Shown piece after piece: positions 1 through 6,300 of a DNA stretch of 11,710 nucleotides. A program made the position numbers and the translations under genes. The stretch comes from an uncultured Clostridia bacterium (GTDB lineage Bacteria; Bacillota_A; Clostridia; Christensenellales; CAG-138). Position 1 is the first letter of the stretch. Every line of letters begins with the position of its first letter. The notes beneath the pieces were generated by a model that worked only from the letters and a program-made list of their open reading frames with translations, had not been told where the DNA came from and did no database searches. The DNA lies in NCBI GenBank assembly GCA_946539625.1, contig CAMNHT010000021.1, forward strand, positions 1 through 11,710, given 5' to 3'.

Positions 1-1730
1 ACCCACGCGGATCCGCCGAAAATCGCGCCTGCGATCATTGCGATGAACGGGACCTTTGCGCCGCAGGGAATGAAAGTCGTCGTCATGATCGTCATGCGGC
101 GATCACGTTCGTTTTCAATGGTACGCGACGCCATAATGCCCGGAATGCCGCAGCCTGTTCCGATCAGCATCGGGATGAAGGATTTACCGGAAAGACCGAA
201 CCTACGGAAGATACGGTCGAGCACGAACGCGATACGCGCCATGTAGCCGCATGCTTCAAGGAACGCAAGCATCAGGAACAGAACGAGCATCTGGGGCACG
301 AAGCCGAGCACGGCGCCGACGCCGGCAACGATACCGTCCTGAATGAGACCGTACAACCATTCCGGAACGCGGAGGTTTCCTTCACCGTCCAGAAGCATCA
401 TGTCAACCAGCGCCGGAACGCCGGGGACCCATACGCCGTAATCGGCGGGATCGGGCTCGTCAAAGCCTTTCTCCTCGAAATAGCCGATCGCATCCTTGAA
501 CGACATTGCGTTGACTTCCTCATCAGCGTTTTCGGGTACTTCGTCAAAGTATACGGTGACGTCGTTCAGCGCGAGCGTTTCCTCGTCCTCCACCTGTACG
601 ACTGCCGATTTCTCATCGGTCGTAAAAGCCTTGAGCTCTGTAACCGTTGCTGCCGCGTCGAACGCTTCGTCCTCGGTGTCGATCTCGAACCCGTAGGCTT
701 CAAGTGCAGTCGAAGCGGCGGCGTAATCATCCGCGGCTTCCTCGGAGGCGCTGCTGCCGATGCCGAAAAGATGCCATCCGTCGCCGAACAGACCGTCGTT
801 TGCCCAGTCGGTCGCAGGCGCGCCGACGCCCACCATAGCTACCCAGTAGACGATGAACATAACAAGCGCGAAGATCGGCAGACCCAGCCAGCGGTTGGTG
901 ACGATACGGTCGATCTTGTCGGACACGGACAGCTTGCCTGCGTTCTTCTTTTTATAACAGGTCTTGATGACCGAACCGATATAAATGTAACGCTCGTTTG
1001 TGATGATGCTTTCCGCGTCGTCGTCCAGTTCCTTCTCCGCCGCCTCGATGTCCTGCTCAATATGTGCCTTCGTTGCTTCCGGGATATTGAGCTGTTCCAT
1101 CACCTTGCTGTCGCGTTCAAAGACCTTGATCGCGTACCAGCGCTGCTGTTCTTCCGGAAGTCCGTGCACGACCGCTTCTTCGATATGCGCAAGCGCATGT
1201 TCAACCGGACCGGAGAACGAATGCTGCGGAACGGTTTTCGTGCTTTGCGACGCTTTAATCGCCTCTTCGGCGGCTTCCATGATGCCGATTCCCTTCAATG
1301 CGGAAATCTCGACGATCCGACAGCCGATCTGCTCGGAAAGGCGCTTCGTGTCGATCTTATCACCGTTCTTTTTCACGACGTCCATCATGTTGATGGCGAC
1401 GACCACCGGGATGCCGAGCTCAACAAGCTGCGTCGTCAGATACAGGTTGCGCTCAAGGTTCGATCCGTCGACGATGTTCAGGATTGCGTCCGGGCGTTCG
1501 TTGATCAGATAGTTTCTTGCAACAACTTCCTCCAGCGTGTACGGAGAAAGCGAATAGATACCGGGAAGGTCCGTGATGATCACGTCGCTGTGATTCTTCA
1601 GCTTGCCTTCCTTCTTTTCCACGGTGACACCCGGCCAGTTGCCCACAAACTGGTTGGAGCCGGTCAGCGCGTTGAACAGGGTTGTTTTGCCGCTGTTCGG
1701 GTTGCCCGCGAGGGCAATGCGAATACTCAT
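1..1730 (-). CDS. feoB: Ferrous iron transport protein B (FeoB), C-terminus outside window
   Basis: FeoB is the inner-membrane Fe(II) permease with an N-terminal cytoplasmic G domain. About 576 residues are present; the gene runs off the left edge, so its end is not seen. The start ATG (1730-1728) follows a GGAGG site (1736-1740). G-protein motifs are in order: G1 GNPNSGKT (9-16), G3 DLPG (54-57), G4 NMMD (114-117) and G5 SALKG (143-147). The first membrane segment is near residues 283-303. The gate region carries GTGCGIPGIMASRT around Cys527, the conserved GxGCxxP Cys of FeoB, and then FIPCGAKVPF. Between the first and second membrane segments lies an unusually long acidic stretch (about residues 323-435). 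FeoB is the last visible gene of the feoA-feoA-feoB unit, 72 nt behind the second feoA. That gap holds an operator-like palindrome and a small hairpin. The family assignment is very secure; the role of the insertion is unknown. Confidence 0.97.
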   Translation of the reverse strand, partial: MSIRIALAGNPNSGKTTLFNALTGSNQFVGNWPGVTVEKKEGKLKNHSDVIITDLPGIYSLSPYTLEEVVARNYLINERPDAILNIVDGSNLERNLYLTTQLVELGIPVVVAINMMDVVKKNGDKIDTKRLSEQIGCRIVEISALKGIGIMEAAEEAIKASQSTKTVPQHSFSGPVEHALAHIEEAVVHGLPEEQQRWYAIKVFERDSKVMEQLNIPEATKAHIEQDIEAAEKELDDDAESIITNERYIYIGSVIKTCYKKKNAGKLSVSDKIDRIVTNRWLGLPIFALVMFIVYWVAMVGVGAPATDWANDGLFGDGWHLFGIGSSASEEAADDYAAASTALEAYGFEIDTEDEAFDAAATVTELKAFTTDEKSAVVQVEDEETLALNDVTVYFDEVPENADEEVNAMSFKDAIGYFEEKGFDEPDPADYGVWVPGVPALVDMMLLDGEGNLRVPEWLYGLIQDGIVAGVGAVLGFVPQMLVLFLMLAFLEACGYMARIAFVLDRIFRRFGLSGKSFIPMLIGTGCGIPGIMASRTIENERDRRMTIMTTTFIPCGAKVPFIAMIAGAIFGGSAW

Positions 1731-1745
1731 AAATTCCTCCTCTGT

Positions 1746-1763
1746 CGTTAGCTTTTGCTAACC
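1746..1763. promoter_or_regulatory. Predicted metal-repressor operator, site A (feoA-feoB gap)
   Basis: The palindrome reads GGTTAGCAAAAGCTAACG on the minus strand, with perfect 6-bp arms (GTTAGC-N4-GCTAAC, 1747-1762). It matches the two sites in the feo promoter region and the one at the HMA gene. It lies in the gap between feoA and feoB, just upstream of the feoB ribosome binding site. I see no convincing -35/-10 pair around it, so it could act as a roadblock, as part of a weak internal promoter, or as an RNA hairpin. Binding by the nearby DtxR-family protein is inferred. Confidence 0.7.
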
Positions 1764-1772
1764 AATGCATTG

Positions 1773-1791
1773 AAAAAATAGGCTGAAAGCC
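1773..1791 (-). terminator. Weak hairpin plus T-tract between feoA and feoB (possible attenuator)
   Basis: On the minus strand a 4-bp GGCT/AGCC stem with a 3-nt loop (1781-1791) is followed by TA and six T (1773-1780). A G-T wobble pair could extend the stem to 5 bp. The layout is that of a very small intrinsic terminator placed just before feoB, so it could lower feoB expression relative to feoA. The stem is short, and chance is a real alternative. Confidence 0.3.
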
Positions 1792-1802
1792 CTTTGTTCC
1801 GA

Positions 1803-2027
1803 TTATTCTTCGATCAGAATCATTTCCGCGTCCGCCTTGCGCAGCGAAAGCTCGTAGCCGCGCACCGTCACCTCGACAGGATCGCCGAGCGGCGCAACCT
1901 TACGGACATAAACTTCGATTCCTTTGGTGATGCCCATATCCATGATGCGGCGTTTGACTGCGCCCTCACCTGTGAGTTTTTTGACCTTGACCGTTTCGCC
2001 GATCTTTGCGTCTCTTAATGTCTTCAT
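1803..2027 (-). CDS. feoA: FeoA-type SH3-like protein, second of two
   Basis: This 74-residue protein has the FeoA core: a KLTGEGAVKRRIMDMGI stretch (residues 17-33), then GDPVEVTVRGYELSLRKADAEMI. FeoA proteins are small cytoplasmic SH3-like beta-barrels that associate with FeoB and are needed for Fe(II) uptake in several bacteria. The length is normal for the family. The AGGAGG site (2035-2040) overlaps the TAG stop (2038-2040) of the upstream feoA, so the two are probably translationally coupled. It lies 72 nt before feoB. Of the two paralogues this one looks closer to ordinary FeoA, because it keeps the RRIMDMGI and EVTVRGYELSLRKADA signatures. Confidence 0.95.
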   Translation of the reverse strand: MKTLRDAKIGETVKVKKLTGEGAVKRRIMDMGITKGIEVYVRKVAPLGDPVEVTVRGYELSLRKADAEMILIEE

Positions 2028-2037
2028 CTCTTTCCTC

Positions 2038-2250
2038 CTATATCAAAATTTTTTGCGCCATCTTTTCGTCGATGGCAATACGTGATTCCTTGACGTTGAC
2101 GATCACGTTGCCGCCCATGCGGGAAACGATCTGCACAGTCCCGCCGACCACGAAGCCTAAATTGCTTAGGTGGTGACGGATCTCATCCGTTCCCTTGATG
2201 CCGCGGATCACATTGACCTCGCCGTCGTCTGCAAAAATCAGAGGCATCAT
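2038..2250 (-). CDS. feoA: FeoA-type SH3-like protein, first gene of the feo operon
   Basis: This 70-residue protein has a divergent FeoA fold: EVNVIRGIKGTDEIRHHLSN, then LGFVVGGTVQIVSRMGGNVIVNVKESRIAIDEKMAQKILI. The LSNLGFVVG and ESRIAIDEKMAQKI signatures match the FeoA domain. It differs clearly from the neighbouring feoA product, so the pair is not a recent duplication. Two adjacent ATG codons (2250 and 2247) can both use the AGGAGG at 2257-2262; I chose the first, which has a 6-nt spacer. It is the first gene after the feo promoter, and its leader contains two operator palindromes. Members of this type often occur in pairs with a second FeoA in Clostridia; a structural or regulatory role on FeoB is inferred. 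Confidence 0.93.
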   Translation of the reverse strand: MMPLIFADDGEVNVIRGIKGTDEIRHHLSNLGFVVGGTVQIVSRMGGNVIVNVKESRIAIDEKMAQKILI

Positions 2251-2273
2251 CGTGTTCCTCCTTCTTCACGTTC

Positions 2274-2291
2274 GGTTAGCATCTACTAACC
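2274..2291. promoter_or_regulatory. Predicted metal-repressor operator, site B (feo leader)
   Basis: The core reads GGTTAGCATCTACTAACC. It is embedded in a longer perfect inverted repeat, with 12-bp arms at 2268-2279 and 2286-2297 and a 6-nt centre. It starts roughly 37 nt downstream of the predicted feo start point and 34 bp (centre to centre) from site C, or about three helical turns. Because it lies in the transcribed leader, the same sequence could also form a stable RNA hairpin upstream of the first feoA ribosome binding site. Confidence 0.75.
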
Positions 2292-2307
2292 GAACGTTCA
2301 AACAATT

Positions 2308-2325
2308 GGTTAGCGTTCGCTAACC
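2308..2325. promoter_or_regulatory. Predicted metal-repressor operator, site C (feo start point)
   Basis: The perfect palindrome GGTTAGCGTTCGCTAACC (8-bp arms, 2-nt centre) begins 9 nt downstream of the feo -10 box, at about +4 of the predicted transcript. A bound repressor here would block polymerase binding or escape. It is the best match to the consensus shared by sites A, B and D. Assignment to the adjacent DtxR-family regulator is inferred from proximity, from the metal-uptake context and from the GGTTAG/CTAACC hexamers, which also occur in classical DtxR boxes. Confidence 0.8.
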
Positions 2326-2334
2326 TTCGATGCT

Positions 2335-2363
2335 ATTATAATGAGTCGGTCCCTGTTTGTCAA
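2335..2363 (-). promoter_or_regulatory. Sigma-A promoter of the feo operon
   Basis: On the minus strand TTGACA (2358-2363) and TATAAT (2335-2340) are separated by exactly 17 bp. Both hexamers are perfect consensus, so the unrepressed promoter should be very strong. The predicted start is near 2328-2329, leaving a leader of about 78 nt that contains operators C and B. Confidence 0.9.
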
Positions 2364-2399
2364 GTATCATTTCAATTACGATCAAAATATACGATCGAC

Positions 2400-2428
2400 T
2401 TGCATTTTGTCGGCGGGTTCGGTATAAT
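2400..2428 (+). promoter_or_regulatory. Promoter of the DtxR-family repressor gene
   Basis: A perfect TATAAT (2423-2428) lies 17 bp downstream of a poor -35 match, TTGCAT (2400-2405), and about 30 nt before the repressor ATG. None of the GGTTAGC boxes overlaps it; the nearest, site C, ends 74 bp upstream of the -35. A 6-bp-arm palindrome TAATATTCATATTA (2425-2438) covers the -10 and start region, and a direct repeat ACGATC (2378-2383 and 2391-2396) lies just upstream of the -35. Either could be a separate control site. Confidence 0.65.
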
Positions 2429-2457
2429 ATTCATATTACAACAAAAGAGGAAACCGT

Positions 2458-2832
2458 ATGTCCCTGCTGGAATCCGGAGAAATGTATCTCGAGACAATCC
2501 TGATCCTGTCCCAAAAGAAGCCTGTCGTGCGGTCAATCGACGTGGCCGAACACATGTCGTTTTCAAAGCCGTCCGTAAGCAGAGCTATGGGCATTTTGAA
2601 AAAAGGCGGCTATATTGAGATCGACACATTCGGTCATATTACGCTGACCGAAAGCGGTAAATCAGCGGCTGAACGTATCTATGAGCGGCACAGGATCCTT
2701 TCGGAGATCCTGATGCGTCTCGGCGTGGACGAAAAGACCGCAACGGAAGACGCCTGCAAGATGGAGCACTATATCAGCGACACGTCATTTACCGCGATCA
2801 AGGAGCATCTTCAAATGCACCCGATGGCATAA
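2458..2832 (+). CDS. DtxR/MntR-family metal-dependent transcriptional repressor, single-domain short form
   Basis: This 124-residue protein has the DtxR winged-helix DNA-binding domain (about 1-70, recognition region SKPSVSRAMGILKKGGYI) and the metal-binding/dimerisation helices (about 70-120). Aligned by eye to DtxR, the primary-site ligands are present: Met9 (DtxR Met10), Cys100 (Cys102), Glu103 (Glu105) and His104 (His106). Met and Cys here are the iron-type choice; MntR has Asp and Glu at these positions. His78 matches DtxR His79, but the other ancillary-site positions appear to be Ser82 and Thr96. The C-terminal SH3-like domain of full-length DtxR is absent. The ATG has AGAGG at 2446-2450 with a 7-nt spacer. 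Transcribed divergently from feo, it is the likely regulator of the four palindromes nearby. Fe(II) as co-repressor is inferred; manganese remains possible. I withhold a gene symbol. Confidence 0.93.
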   Translation: MSLLESGEMYLETILILSQKKPVVRSIDVAEHMSFSKPSVSRAMGILKKGGYIEIDTFGHITLTESGKSAAERIYERHRILSEILMRLGVDEKTATEDACKMEHYISDTSFTAIKEHLQMHPMA

Positions 2833-2860
2833 TGTCCAAACGCCGAACATCAAAAGATCG

Positions 2861-2893
2861 GGACGCCGGAAATTGCGGCGTCCTTCTTTCTTT
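2861..2893 (+). terminator. Intrinsic terminator of the repressor gene
   Basis: A perfect 8-bp GC-rich stem GGACGCCG/CGGCGTCC (2861-2868 and 2876-2883) with a 7-nt loop is followed by a pyrimidine-rich, T-dominated run (2884-2893). It lies 28 nt after the repressor stop codon and separates it from the HMA gene, which has its own promoter. Confidence 0.85.
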
Positions 2894-2917
2894 CCCGCAT
2901 GCCAGCATAAATGCATC

Positions 2918-2945
2918 TTGACATCGTGTAAAGAAGTGGTATGAT
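2918..2945 (+). promoter_or_regulatory. Sigma-A promoter of the HMA protein gene
   Basis: TTGACA (2918-2923) is followed after 16 bp by TATGAT (2940-2945), with an extended -10 TG at 2937-2938. An ATGATA or TGATAT register gives 17-18 bp. The predicted start, near 2951-2953, falls inside operator D. The gene is therefore expressed from its own regulated promoter and not only by read-through from the repressor gene. Confidence 0.8.
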
Positions 2946-2948
2946 ATT

Positions 2949-2966
2949 GATTAGCGAATGCTAACC
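2949..2966. promoter_or_regulatory. Predicted metal-repressor operator, site D (HMA gene)
   Basis: The site reads GATTAGCGAATGCTAACC, one base from a perfect 7-bp-arm palindrome, and shares the TTAGC-N4-GCTAA core with sites A and C. It begins 3 nt after the -10 box and covers the predicted start point, the same geometry as site C at feo. This places the HMA gene in the feo regulon by inference. Confidence 0.75.
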
Positions 2967-2984
2967 AAAGACAGAGATAAGCAA

Positions 2985-3005
2985 GCGTTTCCGCTACGGG
3001 AACGC
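2985..3005 (+). other. Hairpin in the HMA gene leader
   Basis: An inverted repeat (2985-2992 with 2998-3005; 8 bp including one G-U pair, 5-nt loop) ends 5 nt before the AGGAGG at 3011-3016. There is no T-tract, so it is not a terminator. It may stabilise the mRNA or modulate translation; no known riboswitch was recognised. Confidence 0.4.
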
Positions 3006-3021
3006 AAAGCAGGAGGACGGT

Positions 3022-3270
3022 ATGTACAGGATTACAGCAAAGATTGACGGTATGATGTGCGGCATGTGCGAGGCACATATCGCAGATACGATACGAACGG
3101 CTTTTCCCGACGCAAAAAAGGTGAACGCATCGCGAAAGCGCGGTGAAGCGACGTTCCTTTCAGAGAATGATCTCGATCGCGGGAAACTGAAGCAGGCGAT
3201 AGAAGAGACCGGATATACGTTCGTATCCGCTTCCGCCGAACCGTACACAAAGCGCGGGCTTTTCGGCTGA
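3022..3270 (+). CDS. Small heavy-metal-associated (HMA) domain protein
   Basis: This 82-residue cytoplasmic protein has one HMA (ferredoxin-like, CopZ/Atx1-type) domain. The metal-binding motif GMMCGMCEAHI places Cys13 and Cys16 in the usual first loop. The typical ETGY element follows near residues 61-64, and the tail ends EPYTKRGLFG. The ATG follows a perfect AGGAGG (3011-3016, 5-nt spacer). HMA proteins of this kind usually bind Cu(I) or another soft metal and pass it to a partner. No copper ATPase or copper regulator is visible here; instead the gene sits beside feo and carries a feo-type operator at its start point. A role in iron-linked metal handling, or in buffering other metals that enter with iron, is inference. 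The true metal cannot be read from the sequence. Confidence 0.9.
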   Translation: MYRITAKIDGMMCGMCEAHIADTIRTAFPDAKKVNASRKRGEATFLSENDLDRGKLKQAIEETGYTFVSASAEPYTKRGLFG

Positions 3271-3290
3271 GTCGATAAACGGTATTTCAC

Positions 3291-3325
3291 AAAAAAAGCA
3301 GACACGTTTTTCGTGCCTGCTTTTT
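3291..3325. terminator. Bidirectional intrinsic terminator between the HMA gene and polC
   Basis: The stem pairs 3298-3306 with 3312-3320 (GCAG and CACG helices around one A/C mismatch) and has a T5 loop. It is flanked by A7 (3291-3297) and T5 (3321-3325), so it ends with a T-tract on both strands. It lies between the convergent ends of the HMA gene (3270) and polC (3342) and can serve both. Confidence 0.9.
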
Positions 3326-3341
3326 CAATGATCGGAACGCA

Positions 3342-6300
3342 TCAGAAATCAAACAGAGAAATCTGTTTCTTTTTCGGCATGTCGCCGAATGCGCCGCACT
3401 GCTCCAGCATGGAAACGATACCGGTGTTCGCGCCGGTTTCGTTTGCAAAGTCCTCGATTGTCGGATACCTCACGCCCGATTTTCTGCGTTCGCAGATCGC
3501 GATCGCCTGCCCCGAGCCTACGCCGGGAATCGCGTTGAACGGCGGACGCAGCGCGTTATCCTCGATCAAAAACTTCGTTGCGTCGGATTTATAGATATCG
3601 ACAGGCAGCAGCTCAATCCCGCGAACGTTCATTTCATAGACGAGCTCGAGGATGGTAACAAGCTCCTTGTCCTTTTTCTTTTCGCTGTCGGTCTTCTGCG
3701 CGGAAGAGGATTCCTTTTCGATCTCGTCGATCTGACGCTTTACCGCCTGCGGACCGCCCGCTGCGCGTGTAATGTCGAACGCGTCCGCACGCACCGTGAA
3801 ATAGACCGCGTAGAACGCCAGCGGATGATGCACCTTGTAGTACGCAATACGGAACGACGACATCGAATATGCGACCGCATGACCGCGCGGGAACATGTAC
3901 TTGATCTTCTTGCATGAATCAATGAACCATGCGGGTATATTGCCGTCGAGCATCGCCTGTTCCATTTCGTCTGTCAACCCCTTGCCCTTTCGGACGCGTT
4001 CCATGATCTTGAACGACAGCGACGCCTCCATATTGTGCGCGATGAGATAATTCATGATGTCATCACGCGTACAGAGAACCTCGGATAGCTTTGCGATGCC
4101 GCCCATAACGAGCGGTTCGGCGTTGTTGAGCCAGACGTCCGTGCCGTGCGTCAGTCCCGCGATGCGGATCAGCTCTTCGAACGTCGTAGGGCGTGTGTTT
4201 TCAAGCACCTGCCGCACAAAGCCCGTGCCGAACTCCGGCACACCGAGCGTTCCCAAGGAACAGCCGATCTCCGTGAGGTCGATATGCAGCGGTTCCACGG
4301 TCGAAAACAGCATGCGTGTGTCCGGATCATCCAGCGGGATCTCGCGCGGATTCAGCCCGGTCAGCGCTTCCAGCATGTGCAGCGCTGTCGGATCGTCGTG
4401 TCCTAAGATGTCCAGCTTGACGAGGCGGTCGTCCATCGCGTGGAAATCGAAATGCGTGGTGATCGTGTTCTTGTCGACCTTATCTGCGGGATACTGGATC
4501 GGCGTGTAGTCATATACCTCAGTAAATTCATCGTGATCGCGCGGGACAATGACGATGCCGCCCGGATGCTGTCCGGTCGTGACCTTGACGCCCTCGCAGC
4601 CTTTTTCAAGCCGCTGTACCTCCGCTGGCGAGAACGTACGCCCCGTCGTCTCTGCAAACGAATACACACATTCAAACGCCTTCCGTTCCGCAAGACCGGA
4701 GATCGTGCCCGCGCGAAATGCGTGACCTTTGCCGAACATCTCCTCGACGTACTTATGCGCAACCGGCTGATACTCGCCGGAAAAGTTCAGGTCGATATCG
4801 GGGACCTTGTCGCCCTTGAAGCCGAGGAACACCTCGAACGGGATCTCAAAGCCCTCCTTGCGGAGCATCGTGCCGCATTTCGGGCACGCGCGGTTCGGCA
4901 TGTCCGCGCCGACGCTGTACTTTTCCCTGTCGATTTCGAAGTCGGAGAACTTGCAGTTCGGGCAGACGTAGTGCGGCGAAAGCGCGTTGACCTCCGTGAT
5001 GCCGGCGAGCATTGCTACGACCGACGAGCCGACGGACCCACGGCTTCCCACGAGATAGCCGTCGGACAGCGACTTTTTGACGAGCCGCTGCGCCATAAGA
5101 TACAGCGACGCGTAATGGTTGCCGATGATGGAATTGAGCTCCTTGTCGAGCCTTGCCTGTACAATCGGCGGCAGCGGATCGCCGTAGATCTCGTGCGCGC
5201 GGTTGATCGCCGTGTTCTTGAGCTCGTCCTCCGCGTTTTCGATCGTCGGCGAATGCGTGCCATCGGGGAACGGCTTCAGTTCATCGCACATGTCCGCGAT
5301 GCGGTTCGGCACGTCGATGACAACCTCGTGCGCTTTCTCCGCACCGAGGTAGGAGAACTCGTCCAGCATCTCCTGCGTTGGCTTCAGATACAGCGGTGCC
5401 TGCTGTTCGGCGTCCTCGAAGCCAAGTTTGCTCATCAGGATCGCACGGTAGATCGCGTCGGTCGGTTCCAGAAAATGGACGTCGCCGGTCGCCGCAACGG
5501 GTCTGCCCATCTTTTCGCCGAGCGCAACGATCCTGCGGTTCAGGTCTCTGAGTCCCTCGTCGTCCTGCACTGTGCCTTCGCGCTTCAGAAACGCGTTGTT
5601 TCCGATCGGCTGGATCTCGAAATAATCGTAGAACGACGCGATCCTTTCAATTCGCTCCTCCGATTCGTTATTCAGGATTGCGCGGAACAGCTCCCCCGCT
5701 TCGCACGCCGAGCCGACGATGAGATCGCTCCGATACAGCATCAGCAGCGATTTCGGGATCTGCGGACGCACATGCAAATAATCGAGATGCGACCAGCTGA
5801 TGAGCTTATACAGGTCCTTCATGCCCTTCTGTGTGCGGGCAAGCAGAATGATATGGTTCGTCTGCCGCTTCTCTTTTGCCGTACGCCTGCGGTATACATC
5901 GTCCGCGCTCGGAACGACCGGAATACGGTCGATGCCGCGCGCTTTCAGCATGTCGATAAAGTGCAGTAAAATTTCGGCGCAGGTGTTTGCGTCATCGTCC
6001 GCGCGGTGATGACTGCCCATGTCAACATTGAAATATGCGGAGATTGTATCGAGCTTGTGGTTTTCAAGCTCATCGCGCAAGAGATAGCGTGAAAGCATCA
6101 GCGTATCGGCATACGGCATCGGAAACATGATCCCGAAGCGGTCGCCGTGATGTGTGATAAACCCGGTATCGAACGACGCGTTGTGTGCGACAAGCGTACT
6201 GCCCTCCGCAAACGCGCGGAAGCGCTCAAGCACCTCGCGCGTCGTCGGTGCCCCCTCGAGCATCGCCTGCGTAATGCCGGTGAGCTTTGTGATCTCGTTG

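Noticed and set aside
771..1751. Long plus-strand open frame (326 codons) opposite feoB
   Set aside because: It overlaps the FeoB G-domain coding sequence, has no recognisable motifs, and is explained by codon bias on the opposite strand.
2156..2170. CCTAA-N5-TTAGG inverted repeat inside the first feoA
   Set aside because: Half-site order is reversed compared with the operators, the arms are only 5 bp, and it lies in coding sequence; probably chance.
2326..2457. Riboswitch or structured RNA in the feo-repressor intergenic region
   Set aside because: The region is fully explained by two divergent promoters; no known riboswitch architecture was recognised.
4440..5969. Plus-strand open frame of 509 codons opposite polC
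   Set aside because: It lies within the polymerase region of polC; its composition (many Arg, Asp and Val residues) is typical of an antisense shadow in a GC-biased gene. No domain or ribosome binding site was recognised.
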